Source of the DNA: Gemmatimonadaceae bacterium
GTDB lineage: Bacteria > Gemmatimonadota > Gemmatimonadetes > Gemmatimonadales > Gemmatimonadaceae
Assembly: GCA_025362035.1 (NCBI GenBank)
Contig: JANYIN010000055.1
Span: 1-48,437, forward strand
Length of the DNA: 48,437 nucleotides
Reading direction: 5' to 3'
Part shown: piece by piece, positions 7,229-16,583 of the stretch
How the letters are laid out: every line of letters begins with the position of its first letter
How positions within the stretch are numbered: the stretch's first letter is position 1
Position numbers and translations under genes: made by a program
The notes under the pieces: generated by a model
What the model was told of the DNA's origin: nothing
The model's input: the letters and a program-made list of their open reading frames with translations, nothing else
Databases searched by the model: none

Positions 7229-7762
7229 ATGACTGATCCCGCGATCATCCACCAGGTGCTGGCCGGCGACGTCGAGGCGTTTTCGCGCCTCGTCGACCGT
7301 CACTACGACCGGTGCGCACGCATCGCGCTCCGGATACTGGGCAATCGAGAGGACGCCGAGGAGGCGATCCAGGACGCGTTCCTTCGCGCGTACCGGGCAC
7401 TTGGCACGTACGAGGACCGCGAGCGCTTCTCCGCGTGGCTGACGCGCATTCTCATCAACCAATGTCGGACGGCGCTGGCGCGGGTGCAGCGACGCGAAGC
7501 GGTATTCAGCGACGCAGATCTCCGGGACGCCGGCGCGTTCGCCGAGATGGAAACGACGGACGCGACCTGGCCCGACCTCGAGTATGCGCTGGCGCAACTG
7601 CCGCCGGACCAGCGAGAGGCCGTGGTGCTCAGGTACGCGGACGATCTGACCTACGAAGAAATGGCGCGCATCACCGGCGCGGGTGAATCCGCGTTGAAGA
7701 TGCGGGTGCAGCGCGCGTTCGCGCGGCTGCGTGCACTACTGCGGGAGGTATCCCATGCCTGA
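7229..7762 (+). CDS. ECF-type RNA polymerase sigma factor (RpoE-like)
   Basis: This 177-residue extracytoplasmic-function sigma factor would direct RNA polymerase to a small regulon. Region 2 spans about 15-82 (LVDRHYDRCARIALRILGN, EDAEEAIQDAFLRAYRAL, FSAWLTRILINQCR). A linker follows, then region 4 at about 115-170 (LAQLPPDQREAVVLRYADDL, TYEEMARITG, SALKMRVQRAFARLR) with its helix-turn-helix. The ATG at 7229 is preferred over the TTG at 7214 because GAGG lies six bases before it. The stop overlaps the next gene by 8 bp, so the two are co-translated. In this arrangement the downstream gene usually encodes the anti-sigma factor; here it is a membrane protein with a CBM48-like domain. Confidence 0.92.
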   Translation: MTDPAIIHQVLAGDVEAFSRLVDRHYDRCARIALRILGNREDAEEAIQDAFLRAYRALGTYEDRERFSAWLTRILINQCRTALARVQRREAVFSDADLRDAGAFAEMETTDATWPDLEYALAQLPPDQREAVVLRYADDLTYEEMARITGAGESALKMRVQRAFARLRALLREVSHA

Positions 7763-8339
7763 ATTTCCGATGACGGATGCAGAATTCGAGCGCCGTGTGG
7801 CCGGAGTGCTGAGCGCGCCGGTGGCAGCGAACGCACGCGCCAAGGCCGCGATCATGGATCGAGTGCGCCTGACCGCGCGTCCGGTGACGTCGCGGGGTCC
7901 GCTGGGCCGTGCGACGCGGCACTCCCTGGTGGGTCTCGCAATGGCGGCGGGGATCGGATCGATTACCACCGTTTCGGCGTTGCGCGTGGCCGACGCGACG
8001 CGGCGCGTGCCCGCCGCGGTGGCGAGCGCGGTAGTCGGCGATTCTGTCGTCGAAGGCTTTCGTGACACGCTGCGGCTCGTGCGACTGATGTTCGACGATG
8101 CGACCGCCCGGCGCGTGACGGTCGTCGGTGATTTCAATGCCTGGAATGCGGACGCGACGCGCATGCGGCGCGACAGGCGCACCGGACTCTGGTCCACGAC
8201 CCTGGCGCTGCGCGACGGCGAGTACCGATACGCGATCGTCGTGGATGCCACGCGATGGGCGGGCGACTCTGCAGCCGGTCGGCTCGATGGAACCGGGCAC
8301 GTGTACTCGCTGCTGCACGTACAGCGCGTCACGAACTGA
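7755..8339 (+). CDS. Membrane-anchored protein with CBM48/AMPK-beta glycogen-binding-like domain; possible anti-sigma partner
   Basis: The 194-residue protein has a cytosolic N-terminus (1-54, helical, no Cys/His zinc motif), one membrane segment (about 56-78) and an external C-terminal domain (about 108-190). The core of that domain, VTVVGDFNAWNADATRMRRD, followed by LWSTTLALRDGEYRYAIVVD, matches the carbohydrate-binding early-set fold (CBM48) found in glycogen-branching enzymes and AMPK beta subunits. The gene overlaps the sigma-factor stop by 8 bp and has GGGAGGT six bases before its ATG. By position and topology it could hold the sigma factor at the membrane and sense a polysaccharide or another cell-wall ligand. 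That role is inference; the fold call rests on the VGDFNAW and GEYRY motifs. Confidence 0.75.
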   Translation: MPEFPMTDAEFERRVAGVLSAPVAANARAKAAIMDRVRLTARPVTSRGPLGRATRHSLVGLAMAAGIGSITTVSALRVADATRRVPAAVASAVVGDSVVEGFRDTLRLVRLMFDDATARRVTVVGDFNAWNADATRMRRDRRTGLWSTTLALRDGEYRYAIVVDATRWAGDSAAGRLDGTGHVYSLLHVQRVTN

Positions 8340-8387
8340 CCCTTCGCCGGCCTGGTGCAGGTCCACAATCAACGTGGAGGATTGCTG

Positions 8388-8564
8388 GTGCGACTGCCCG
8401 AATTCGCGCCTAACCGGCGCGCGCACGTTGTGCGCGCAACGGCTGGCATCGTCTTGCTCCTCGGTTACGGTGACCTGCTTCGCGGCGGCACCACTGTGGC
8501 GCCGGTACTGCTGGCGATCGGCTACATGATCCTCCTCCCCGCCGCGATCCTCGCATGGCACTGA
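8388..8564 (+). CDS. Small hypothetical membrane protein
   Basis: This is a 58-residue protein with two predicted membrane helices separated by a short GGTT turn: about 21-34 (TAGIVLLLGYGDLL) and 40-57. The GTG at 8388 has GGAGG (8376-8380) seven bases upstream. A GTG at 8355 in the same frame would add 11 residues. Its 3' end overlaps the start of the DUF2723 gene by 10 bp, which suggests coupled translation. I recognise no family. It may be an accessory subunit of the large membrane glycosyltransferase that follows. Confidence 0.55.
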   Translation: MRLPEFAPNRRAHVVRATAGIVLLLGYGDLLRGGTTVAPVLLAIGYMILLPAAILAWH

Positions 8565-10744
8565 AGACGAACGGCGCCGGAGAGTCCCACCGCATGCGGG
8601 CACCGTCCTACGCCATCTCGGCGATCGTGGGTGCTGGCGTACTGTCGCTGTATCTGACGACGCTCGCGCCGACCACGGCCATGTGGGACGCGAGCGAATA
8701 CATCACCGCGGCGTTCACCCTCGGCATTCCGCACCCGCCCGGCAATCCGCTGTTCGTGCTGCTGGGGCGGGTCGCGTCGCTCTTTCCGGTGGGATCGGTG
8801 GCGGTGCGCGTCAACGCACTTGCCGCGATTTGCAGCGCGATCTCCGCATCCATCTGGTTCCTCGTTGCAGAGCGAGTGCTGATCGCCTGGTCACCGTTGC
8901 GGTGGACGCGTATCGCCGCCGCGGTGACCGCGGCGGTCCTTGGCGCGACGACGTTCACCGTCTGGAATCAGAGTGTGGTGAACGAAAAGGTGTATACGGT
9001 GTCCCTGGCATTCTTCGCCGTCGTGTCGTGGCTCACGGTGCTATGGTGCGATGACCCGGATGGCAGGTATGCAGACAAGCTGCTGGTGCTCATTGCGTAC
9101 CTCATCGGGCTGGGATACTCCAATCATCCCGCCGGCTTCCTGGTGGCGCCGGCGGTGGCGGTGGCGGTCATCGCCCGGCGACCACGCACTCTGCTGCGCG
9201 GGCGCCTGTTGCTGGCCGGCCTGTTGGCGCTCGTGTTCGGACTCACTCCGTTCGCTGTGGAACCGATACGAGCAGCCTGGCATCCAGCGCTGAACGAAGG
9301 GGAGCCGACCGGTTGCACGGAGCATATCGGATTCTCGTGCACGTTTTCGCAGACGACGCGGACGCGGTTGATGGCCAACATCAATCGCGACCAATATGGC
9401 AAGCCGGATCTCATGTTGCGGCAGGCGCCGATCGGCGCGCAATTCGGCATGTGGTGGCTGTACTTCAAGTGGCAGTGGCTGCGCGATGGGCACCGCTCGC
9501 AGTCGGGGCTGCAACTGGTGCTCGCACTTGTTTTCTTCGGCCTCGGCATCATCGGCGGCGCGACGCACTGGCGATATGAACGCGCCTCGTTCTGGTTCTT
9601 CGGGCCGCTTGTGGTGACGGTGACAATCGCGCTGGTGTACTATATGAATTTCAAGTATGGCGCGTCGCAGGATCCGGGACTCGGCGGCGTGGCGCGGGAG
9701 GTTCGCGATCGGGATTACTTCTACCTGTGGAGCTATTCCACATGGAGCGTGTGGGCCGCGCTGGGACTGGCCGCGTTGTGGCGCGTGCTGGCGAAGGGAG
9801 CGGCCGAGGGAGAACCGAGGCGTTGGCTCACGTCGTCACCGATCCTGTTGCTGGGCCTCGTTCCGCTCGCGGGAAACTGGCGCGACGCGTCGCGAGCGAA
9901 TGAAACGGCTACACGCGAGTGGGCGCACGATCTGCTGAATTCCGTCGAACCATACGCCGTCCTCATCACGCTGGGCGACAACGACACCTTCCCGCTCTGG
10001 TATGCCCAAGAAGTAGAAGGGGTACGGCGGGACGTCACCGTGGCGGTGACGTCGCTGCTCAACACGGACTGGTATCCGCGCGGGCTGAAGCGGCGGTCGA
10101 TTGCCGCGTATGACGCGGTGCATGGACCCGCCGTCTATCGAGGCTACGCCGCTAGCGCTCCGACGACGCCGGTGTTCGCCATCGACGACGCGCAACTCGA
10201 TGCGATCCCGGAGTATGTGGAGGTGCGCACGCCGCAGATCTTTCAGCAGGGTACGCTCCGCGCCGTCGTAAACCCGCAGTTGCTCGAGTACGGCGTGCCG
10301 ACGCGAGGCGACCTCATGGTGCTGCAACTGCTGAAGGACAACCTCGGCCGGCGGCCCGTCTACATTGCGCGCACGTCCGGTCAGTACGTGCAGGCGCTGG
10401 GGTTGGAGCCGTATTCACTGGTGCAGGGACTGGCGTCGGAGGTCATGCCCACGGTCGTCGCGTCCTCGGCAGACACCATTCTCGTGGAGGGCATCGGGCA
10501 CCTGGACTTGCCGCGCACGAGAGCGCTGTGGGACGCCTATGGCGCTCCCGCCGCGATCATTCGACGAGGAGACTGGGTGGACCGTCCCTCGGTCGGCATT
10601 CCGACGCTGTACGCCGCCACGGCGTTGTTGCTCGGCGAGGTGCTCGCAAACCGAGGTGAGGTGTCGGAGGCCGACCGCATCCGACGCAAGGCGCTCGACA
10701 TCGCCGAGGCGTCGAGGACGACGGATCTGTTCGTGCGCCGCTGA
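8555..10744 (+). CDS. DUF2723 / TMEM260-like polytopic membrane glycosyltransferase
   Basis: This 729-residue protein of the GT-C type uses polyprenyl-linked sugars on the outer face of the membrane. The human homologue family (TMEM260) transfers O-linked mannose. The diagnostic start is MWDASEYITAAFTLGIPHPPGNPLFVLLG (about 43-71), where the Asp and Glu of the first loop are the likely catalytic and metal site. About 10-12 hydrophobic helices follow to about residue 450, then a soluble C-terminal half of roughly 280 residues (LITLGDNDTFPLWYAQEVEGVRRDVTV and onward). The ATG at 8555 overlaps the preceding small gene. The protein acceptor and the sugar cannot be read from the sequence. It lies outside the polysaccharide locus proper but close to it. 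Confidence 0.85.
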   Translation: MALKTNGAGESHRMRAPSYAISAIVGAGVLSLYLTTLAPTTAMWDASEYITAAFTLGIPHPPGNPLFVLLGRVASLFPVGSVAVRVNALAAICSAISASIWFLVAERVLIAWSPLRWTRIAAAVTAAVLGATTFTVWNQSVVNEKVYTVSLAFFAVVSWLTVLWCDDPDGRYADKLLVLIAYLIGLGYSNHPAGFLVAPAVAVAVIARRPRTLLRGRLLLAGLLALVFGLTPFAVEPIRAAWHPALNEGEPTGCTEHIGFSCTFSQTTRTRLMANINRDQYGKPDLMLRQAPIGAQFGMWWLYFKWQWLRDGHRSQSGLQLVLALVFFGLGIIGGATHWRYERASFWFFGPLVVTVTIALVYYMNFKYGASQDPGLGGVAREVRDRDYFYLWSYSTWSVWAALGLAALWRVLAKGAAEGEPRRWLTSSPILLLGLVPLAGNWRDASRANETATREWAHDLLNSVEPYAVLITLGDNDTFPLWYAQEVEGVRRDVTVAVTSLLNTDWYPRGLKRRSIAAYDAVHGPAVYRGYAASAPTTPVFAIDDAQLDAIPEYVEVRTPQIFQQGTLRAVVNPQLLEYGVPTRGDLMVLQLLKDNLGRRPVYIARTSGQYVQALGLEPYSLVQGLASEVMPTVVASSADTILVEGIGHLDLPRTRALWDAYGAPAAIIRRGDWVDRPSVGIPTLYAATALLLGEVLANRGEVSEADRIRRKALDIAEASRTTDLFVRR

Positions 10745-10798
10745 GGCTTTGCGGCCGCGCGGGTGACAGGGTGCCCGGCTCCCGGTAGCTTGTTGTCC

Positions 10799-11833
10799 AT
10801 GCGCATCCAAGACCTCAGCGTCGTCCTCGTCTGTGCTCTCGTCGGGCAAACTGCTTCCCTGGCACAGTCCGCCAAGCCACAGGTTCACGTCGTCGGAACC
10901 GGCGGGACGATCGGATCGGCGGGCGGCTACTGGACCGGGAACGCCACACGCGTTCCCGTCGAGGACCTACTCAAGATCCCCGGCATCGATTCAGTGGCCA
11001 CGGTCACCACCGAGCAGTTCCTCAACGTCCCGTCGAGCGCGATCGGTCCGGTTCGCTGGCTCGAGCTCAACCGGCGCATCAGTGAGCTGTTTCGCTCGCG
11101 GCCGGATCTGCAGGGCGTTGTCGTGACGCATGGCACCGACACGATGGAAGAGACGGCGTACTTTCTCGATCTCACGATCGACGGCGATCGCGCCGTGATC
11201 GTGACGGGTTCGATGCGTCCCTCGAACATGGCGGGCGCCGATGGCCCGGCCAACCTGATGAACGCCGTCCGTGCGGCCGCGGACACGGCAAGCCGAGGGC
11301 GCGGTACGATGGTGCTCATGGACGACCGGCTCTTCTCTGCTCGCGATGTCACGAAGACAAACAGCACGCGGGTCGAGACGTTTCAGGCGCCCGAGCGTGG
11401 TCCAGCGGCGATCGTCGATCCCGAAGGCGTATTCTACCGGAGCAAGTCACCGGGCCGGAGAGCGGCGCAGTTCGACATTGGCGAACTCGTGGACCTGCCG
11501 CGTGTGGACATCATCTACTCGTATCCCGGCGCGGACAGCGTGGTCGTCGATGCCGTCGTCGCCGCAGGGGCGAAGGGTCTCGTCTTCGCGGGTGTGGGTC
11601 GCGGCGGACTGACCGGATCGCAATCAGCCGCGGTGCGCCGTGCCGTGGATAAGGGCGTAATCGTCGTGGCATCGACCCGCACAGGTTCGGGGCGCGTGCC
11701 AGTCGGGACGCGGGGCACCACCATTGGCTCCGGCGATCTCAATCCGCAAAAGGCGCGCGTGCTACTCAGTCTGGCCCTCACGCGCACCAACGACGCCACA
11801 CAAATCAGAAAGATCTTCGCAGACAATCAGTGA
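10799..11833 (+). CDS. ansB: Secreted type II L-asparaginase
   Basis: This enzyme hydrolyses asparagine (and often glutamine) to the acid and ammonia in the periplasm. The 344-residue protein begins with a signal peptide (about 1-24, ending SLAQS). Catalytic motifs of the type II family are present: VGTGGTIG (32-39) with nucleophile T37, VTHGTDTMEET (109-119) with T113 and D114, and DVTKTNST, whose Lys completes the second triad. The start chosen is the ATG at 10799, directly before the signal peptide. The stop overlaps the next gene as GTGA, which ties amino-acid breakdown to an aminotransferase. Confidence 0.92.
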   Translation: MRIQDLSVVLVCALVGQTASLAQSAKPQVHVVGTGGTIGSAGGYWTGNATRVPVEDLLKIPGIDSVATVTTEQFLNVPSSAIGPVRWLELNRRISELFRSRPDLQGVVVTHGTDTMEETAYFLDLTIDGDRAVIVTGSMRPSNMAGADGPANLMNAVRAAADTASRGRGTMVLMDDRLFSARDVTKTNSTRVETFQAPERGPAAIVDPEGVFYRSKSPGRRAAQFDIGELVDLPRVDIIYSYPGADSVVVDAVVAAGAKGLVFAGVGRGGLTGSQSAAVRRAVDKGVIVVASTRTGSGRVPVGTRGTTIGSGDLNPQKARVLLSLALTRTNDATQIRKIFADNQ

Positions 11834-13020
11834 ATCACATTTTGACGCTGGACCAGAACGCCTCGCTCGCAGGGCTGCCGCCATATGTGTTCTCCGAGCT
11901 GGATCGACGAAAGGCGCAGGCGCGTGCAGCCGGCGCGCCGCTACTCGATCTCGGCATTGGCAATCCGGATCTGCCTATCGCCCCGGAAATCATCGAAGCG
12001 CTGACGACCGCGCTGCGCGATCCGGCGACACATGGCTATCCGCCGTTTCGCGGTACGCCGCGCTTTTTCGCGTCAATCGAGCGATTCATGGCGGAGCGCT
12101 TCGGCGTGCGCATCGATTCGACGACGGAGGCCATGGCTTTGAGCGGCGCGAAGGAAGGATTGGCACAACTCGTCATGGCCCTGTGTGGGCCCGGCGACCT
12201 CGCGCTCATCCCCGACATCTACTATCCAGTGTATGCTCGGTCGGTGTGGTTGAGCGGTGCGGACGTGCGGTGGGTTCCAATGCGCGCGCGAGACGACTTC
12301 GTACTCGACCTGGACGCGATCGCGCCGGAGGACGCGCGTCGGGCTCGACTGCTCATCGTGAACTACCCGAACAACCCCACCGGCGCGCGTGTGGAACTCG
12401 AGTTCTTCGAGCGCGCCGTGCGGTTTGCGCGAGAGAACGACGTCCTTCTCATCAGTGATCTCGCGTACAGCGAGCTCACCTTCGGGGGAACCCCGGCGCC
12501 GAGCGCGCTGGAGGTGGACGGTGCTCGCGACGTGACGGTGGAGTTCCACTCGCTCTCCAAGACGTTCAGCATGGCCGGAATGCGCATCGGATTTGCCGTC
12601 GGCAACAGCGATGCGATCGAGGCGCTGGCGTCGTACCGCAGCAATACCGGGTACGGAACTCCCACGTCGATTCAGCTGGGGGCGGCATTTGCACTCGACC
12701 ACTACGCGGAGCTGGTGCCACCCACGAGGCGTGCGTACGAAGCGCGCCGCGATGCGATGGCCGCGTCGTTCATCGCATCGGGATGGAACGCGCCGGTGCC
12801 AACGGCATCGATGTATCTGTGGCTGCCAGTGCCCCACAGCGTGGACGACTGGACATGGACGCAGACGTTGATCGACGAGGACGGCATCGTCGTCACGCCT
12901 GGTGTCGCGTTCGGTGAAGGGGGAAGGGGCTTCTTCCGCGTCTCACTGGTGCGTCCCGCGGACGAGCTTGGAAGGGCGGCCCAGACCATGGCTGCTCGGC
13001 GCGCGAGCATGCAGGGCTGA
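11830..13020 (+). CDS. Class I/II PLP-dependent aminotransferase (LL-diaminopimelate / aspartate aminotransferase-like)
   Basis: The 396-residue fold-type I aminotransferase shows LLDLGIGNPDLP (38-49), NYPNNPTG (178-185), ISDLAYSEL (208-216) with D210 and Y213 contacting PLP, and SLSKTFSMAGMRIG (241-254) with the Schiff-base lysine K244. The C-terminal FFRVSLVRP carries the substrate-carboxylate arginine. It resembles DapL and related aspartate or alanine aminotransferases, but substrate cannot be assigned from motifs. The GTG start at 11830 overlaps the asparaginase stop, so aspartate released by that enzyme is one plausible substrate. It ends one base before the convergent rfbD stop. Confidence 0.88.
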   Translation: MNHILTLDQNASLAGLPPYVFSELDRRKAQARAAGAPLLDLGIGNPDLPIAPEIIEALTTALRDPATHGYPPFRGTPRFFASIERFMAERFGVRIDSTTEAMALSGAKEGLAQLVMALCGPGDLALIPDIYYPVYARSVWLSGADVRWVPMRARDDFVLDLDAIAPEDARRARLLIVNYPNNPTGARVELEFFERAVRFARENDVLLISDLAYSELTFGGTPAPSALEVDGARDVTVEFHSLSKTFSMAGMRIGFAVGNSDAIEALASYRSNTGYGTPTSIQLGAAFALDHYAELVPPTRRAYEARRDAMAASFIASGWNAPVPTASMYLWLPVPHSVDDWTWTQTLIDEDGIVVTPGVAFGEGGRGFFRVSLVRPADELGRAAQTMAARRASMQG

Positions 13021-13021
13021 G

Positions 13022-13906
13022 TCAATCGCCAAACGCCATCGTGAGCTGGTCCCGCCACGATGGCAAGCGCACTCCGAACACGCGCTCGATTCGCTGGTTA
13101 TTCAGTAGCGAGTTTCGCGGCCGGCGCGCCGCTGTTCGATATTCAGCCGACGTGACGGCCCGCAGCACCGCGGGCGGGCGGTTGCTCGGTACCATCTCGG
13201 CGATGGCCGAGGCGAAGCCGAACCATGTCGCTTCCCCGCCGGCTGACAGGTGGTAGACGCCGCCCAATTCCTTCCAGCGATCGAGGTCGCCACCGAACTG
13301 GCCGGCACAGCGCGCGCTCTCCGTCGCAACCGCGCGGCACCAGGTCGGCGCGCCGTATTGATCGTCCACGACGTTCATCGGCTCGTCGGCCGCGAGCTTG
13401 CGCCGCACCGTAAGCGCGAAATTAGTACCCCGCGCACCGTACACCCAACTGGTTCGGAAGATCAGCGACACCGCTTTGGTCGCGCCAAGTGCCTGCTCGC
13501 CCGCGAGCTTGGTAGCGCCATAGACGTTCAACGGGACCGCTGCGTCGGTCTCGATGTACGGCACGTGGGACATGCCGTTGAACACGTAGTCAGAGGAGTA
13601 ATGCACCACGGGCGCGTGGACGTCTGCCGCGTGCTCTCCGATCACCCCCGGCAATTCGGCGTTCAAGCGGTATGCCGCGACTTGTTCCTGTTCCGCCGCG
13701 TCGACGGCGGTGAAGGCGACGGCGTTGAAGATCAAGGATGGTCGCGACGCGGCAATGAAGGCGCCCACCGCACCGAGGTCGGAGGCGTCAAGTTCCGCAC
13801 GCGTCGGGGCCAGCACCGTGGCCGCGCCGGAGAGCGCGCGTACGAGCTCGAAGCCGATCTGTCCCGTGCCACCAAGAACGAGAATGGGCCCTTGGCGTTC
13901 TGTCAT
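13022..13906 (-). CDS. rfbD: dTDP-4-dehydrorhamnose reductase
   Basis: RmlD reduces dTDP-4-keto-L-rhamnose to dTDP-L-rhamnose with NAD(P)H. The 294-residue protein has the Rossmann motif VLGGTGQIG near its start, FNAVAFTAVDAAE, YSSDYVFNG and the catalytic YGATK (part of NVYGATKLAGEQ). The FRTSWVYGARGTNF block follows, as in known RmlD proteins. The ATG at 13906 shares a base with the rfbC stop (TGATG). A GTG one codon earlier gives a GTGA overlap like those elsewhere in this operon and is equally possible. It is the last gene of the rfbBACD operon. Confidence 0.94.
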   Translation of the reverse strand: MTERQGPILVLGGTGQIGFELVRALSGAATVLAPTRAELDASDLGAVGAFIAASRPSLIFNAVAFTAVDAAEQEQVAAYRLNAELPGVIGEHAADVHAPVVHYSSDYVFNGMSHVPYIETDAAVPLNVYGATKLAGEQALGATKAVSLIFRTSWVYGARGTNFALTVRRKLAADEPMNVVDDQYGAPTWCRAVATESARCAGQFGGDLDRWKELGGVYHLSAGGEATWFGFASAIAEMVPSNRPPAVLRAVTSAEYRTAARRPRNSLLNNQRIERVFGVRLPSWRDQLTMAFGD

Positions 13907-14466
13907 CACGGCCGAAACTCGGGAAGTTCACCCCGGTCGCGCAGGGCGGACAACGACTCTGCCGCACGATCGCGCTCCGAGAGCGACGGTTGCGCTGCCG
14001 GCCAGGCGATACCAAGGTCGGGGTCGTCCCAACGAATCGCGTGCTCGGTAGCGGGCGAATAGTACGCATCGCACTTGTACGACAGCACCACGACGTCGGA
14101 CAGCGCCTGAAAGCCATGCGCGCATCCGGGCGGTACGTAAATCTGTTCGGCGGAATCATGCGACAGCTCGCAGCCGAACCATGTGCCAAACGTCGGCGAA
14201 CCGAGACGAACGTCGGCGACCACATCAAACAGGACGCCGAATGCGACGGTCACCAGCTTTCCCTGCGGATCCGGCTTCTGAAAGTGGAGTCCCCGAACGA
14301 CACCCTTGTGCGACGTGGAGAGATTGTCCTGGACGAACGGACCGATGATCCCGGCGTCCCGATAGCGCTCGAGATGAAAGCTCTCGTGAAATGCTCCGCG
14401 CGCGTCGTGCAACACGCGAGGTGCAATGAGCAGGACGCCCGGTATCGGCGTCGTGAAAATCTTCAC
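13906..14466 (-). CDS. rfbC: dTDP-4-dehydrorhamnose 3,5-epimerase
   Basis: RmlC inverts C3 and C5 of dTDP-4-keto-6-deoxyglucose in the second-last step of dTDP-rhamnose synthesis. The 186-residue cupin protein has normal length. Key blocks are [28 protein letters not shown], including the catalytic His of RGLHFQ, the phosphate-contacting QGKLVTV, and [17 protein letters not shown] with the second His. The GTG at 14466 overlaps the rfbA stop as GTGA and begins with [10 protein letters not shown], the expected first strand. Upstream codons in the frame lie inside rfbA and are not used. Confidence 0.95.
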   Translation of the reverse strand: MKIFTTPIPGVLLIAPRVLHDARGAFHESFHLERYRDAGIIGPFVQDNLSTSHKGVVRGLHFQKPDPQGKLVTVAFGVLFDVVADVRLGSPTFGTWFGCELSHDSAEQIYVPPGCAHGFQALSDVVVLSYKCDAYYSPATEHAIRWDDPDLGIAWPAAQPSLSERDRAAESLSALRDRGELPEFRP

Positions 14467-15338
14467 CGCAGGCTGCCCGTGCTGAGGCGGCTCAGATACT
14501 TCCCGTACGAGTTCTGCCCAAATCCGGCCGCGAGCCGCTCGAACCCCGCGTCGTCGATGTACTTCATGCGCCACGCCACCTCTTCGGGACAGCCGATCTT
14601 GAATCCCTGGCGCCGCTCGATGGTGGCGATGAACGATGACGCGTCCTGGAGCGCTTCGGGCGTACCCGTATCCAGCCACGCCATGCCTCGACCAAGAATG
14701 CGCACCTGCAGTAACCCGCGATCGAAATAGTGTCGGTTCACATCAGTGATTTCGTACTCGCCCCTCCGGGACGGACGCAGCGCAGCCGCGATGTCGCACA
14801 CGTCGCGATCGTAGAAGTACAGGCCTGTCACCGCGTAGGACGAGGATGGCGACGCGGGTTTTTCCTCGATCCCGCTCACGTTGCCCTCATCGTCGAATGA
14901 CACGACGCCATACCGCTCCGGATCGCTGACGTGATAGCCAAACACGCGCGCTCCGCGTTCGATCGTTGCCGCATCCTGAACGATGCCGATCAATTCGCTG
15001 CCGTAGAACAGATTGTCGCCGAGGATGAGCGCACACGGCTCGCCGGACACAAACGTACGACCAAGCACGAACGCCTGCGCCAGTCCGTTGGGCTCCTCCT
15101 GCGCGCGGTACGTCAGCTCGATGCCCCATTGGCGTCCGTCGCCGAGCAACCGTCGGAACAGCGGCATGTCCTGCGGCGTCGAAATGAGGAGGATTTCCCT
15201 GATTCCGGCGAGCATGAGCGTCGTGAGCGGATAGTAGATGAGCGGTTTGTCGTAGACGGGGAGCAATTGCTTGCTGACCACCTGCGTCATTGGGCGCAGG
15301 CGTGTGCCGTGCCCGCCCGCGAGGACGATACCCTTCAC
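14463..15338 (-). CDS. rfbA: Glucose-1-phosphate thymidylyltransferase
   Basis: RmlA makes dTDP-glucose from dTTP and glucose-1-phosphate, the first step of the dTDP-rhamnose pathway, and is usually inhibited by dTDP-rhamnose. The 291-residue protein starts with the nucleotide-binding loop [17 protein letters not shown] and continues with [26 protein letters not shown] (the Asp of GDN binds the metal), [23 protein letters not shown] and [15 protein letters not shown]. Length and motif order are those of the standard short RmlA class. The GTG start at 15338 overlaps the rfbB stop as GTGA. Confidence 0.97.
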   Translation of the reverse strand: MKGIVLAGGHGTRLRPMTQVVSKQLLPVYDKPLIYYPLTTLMLAGIREILLISTPQDMPLFRRLLGDGRQWGIELTYRAQEEPNGLAQAFVLGRTFVSGEPCALILGDNLFYGSELIGIVQDAATIERGARVFGYHVSDPERYGVVSFDDEGNVSGIEEKPASPSSSYAVTGLYFYDRDVCDIAAALRPSRRGEYEITDVNRHYFDRGLLQVRILGRGMAWLDTGTPEALQDASSFIATIERRQGFKIGCPEEVAWRMKYIDDAGFERLAAGFGQNSYGKYLSRLSTGSLR

Positions 15339-16396
15339 CGCGAACCAGCCAGTCCGAGCCGTTCCCCTCGATACGATCCGCTCAGCACGTGCTCAGTCCA
15401 CAGCGGGTTCGCCAGATACCACTCGACGGTGGCGCGTAGCCCCTCGCCGAAGCTGTGTCGCGGCCTCCACTGAAGCTGATTCCGGATTCTCGACGCATCC
15501 ATCGCGTACCGATAGTCGTGTCCAGGACGATCTTCCACGAAGGTGATGGCACTCGCATGCGCGCGGTGCACTGGTCGTAGTTCGTCGAGCAGGGCGCAGA
15601 CGCTCCGGACGACATCGATGTTCGTCCGCTCAGCGCCAGCGCCAACACAATACGTTTCGCCAATTCGGCCGCGGTCGAGCAGGGCCAGCAGGGCGTCGAC
15701 GTGATCGTCCACATGGAGCCAGTCACGTATGTTCTCTCCTGTGCCATACACCGCAAGCGATTCCCCGGCGACCGCTCGGCGTATCGTGAGCGGAATGAGC
15801 TTCTCCGGGTATTGGTACGGACCGTAGTTGTTCGAGCCGTTCGCGAGTACACAGGGAAGCCCGTATGTCGCGTGCCACGCGCGGACGAGATGGTCGGCCC
15901 CGGCTTTGGTTGCGGCATAGGGCGAGTTGGGCCGGTAGGCCGACTGCTCGTTGAACGGCGCGTCCGCAAGTTCCAGCGACCCAAAAACCTCGTCCGTGGA
16001 AACGTGCAGGAAGCGAAAATTCATCGCCTCGATCGGGCCCAGAGTCCTCCAGTGCGCGAGCGCTTCCTGCAGCAACGTGAAGGTGCCGACCATATTAGTC
16101 TGGAGAAACGCGGCGGGGCCGTCGATGGAACGGTCCACGTGCGACTCTGCGGCCAAGTGGAGGACCGCACGCGGTTGAAATTCGGACAGCAGCGCGCGGA
16201 CCGCCTGGGCATCTGCCACGTCGTGCCGCCGGAACACGAGGGAAGGCGAGCCCAGAACAGTATGCAGCGATGCGAGATTCCCGGCATAGGTCAGGGCATC
16301 GACCACCACTACGCGATACCGCTCCTCCGCCACCAGGCGGCGCACGAGTGCCGACCCAATGAATCCGGCTCCCCCAGTCACAATTACGGAATCCAC
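15335..16396 (-). CDS. rfbB: dTDP-glucose 4,6-dehydratase
   Basis: RmlB converts dTDP-glucose to dTDP-4-keto-6-deoxyglucose using bound NAD+. The 353-residue extended short-chain dehydrogenase has [16 protein letters not shown] at its N-terminus, [29 protein letters not shown] (the Asp and Glu of TDEVFG act in dehydration), the catalytic YAATKAG, and [15 protein letters not shown]. It is the first gene of rfbBACD, all on the minus strand and joined by 1-4 bp overlaps. The GTG start at 16396 lies 7 bp from a pair of 17-18 bp direct repeats that may be a control site. Confidence 0.97.
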   Translation of the reverse strand: MDSVIVTGGAGFIGSALVRRLVAEERYRVVVVDALTYAGNLASLHTVLGSPSLVFRRHDVADAQAVRALLSEFQPRAVLHLAAESHVDRSIDGPAAFLQTNMVGTFTLLQEALAHWRTLGPIEAMNFRFLHVSTDEVFGSLELADAPFNEQSAYRPNSPYAATKAGADHLVRAWHATYGLPCVLANGSNNYGPYQYPEKLIPLTIRRAVAGESLAVYGTGENIRDWLHVDDHVDALLALLDRGRIGETYCVGAGAERTNIDVVRSVCALLDELRPVHRAHASAITFVEDRPGHDYRYAMDASRIRNQLQWRPRHSFGEGLRATVEWYLANPLWTEHVLSGSYRGERLGLAGSR

Positions 16397-16402
16397 GGGA
16401 CT

Positions 16403-16439
16403 GCCTGAGGAAAAGTGTGAACGCCTGAAGAAAAGGTGA
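16403..16439. promoter_or_regulatory. Two direct repeats upstream of rfbB, possible operator
   Basis: GCCTGAGGAAAAGTGTGA (16403-16420) and GCCTGAAGAAAAGGTGA (16423-16439) match at 16 of 17 aligned positions with one single-base gap. They start 20 bp apart, close to two turns of the helix. They lie between rfbB and the divergent radical SAM gene, 7 to 43 bp before the rfbB start codon. Same-face spacing fits a dimeric regulator or a leader element. No promoter with good -35 and -10 boxes was found beside them. Confidence 0.5.
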
Positions 16440-16583
16440 CGGATGAAGTAAATTGACGGGTCACTACGGGCAGCGTGTCACATCCCGGCTGCGCCAATCT
16501 GCCCGAAGCAGCGGGCGGGGAAACGTGCGCGGTGCCGACGGGGGAGGGAAGGCTTTGCGTTCCACGCTTCAGGTGGAGACGAC

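Noticed and set aside
16453..16481. Possible promoter TTGACG-17 bp-TGTCAC for the radical SAM cassette
   Set aside because: The -35 fits but the -10 matches TATAAT poorly, so it is not listed as a feature.
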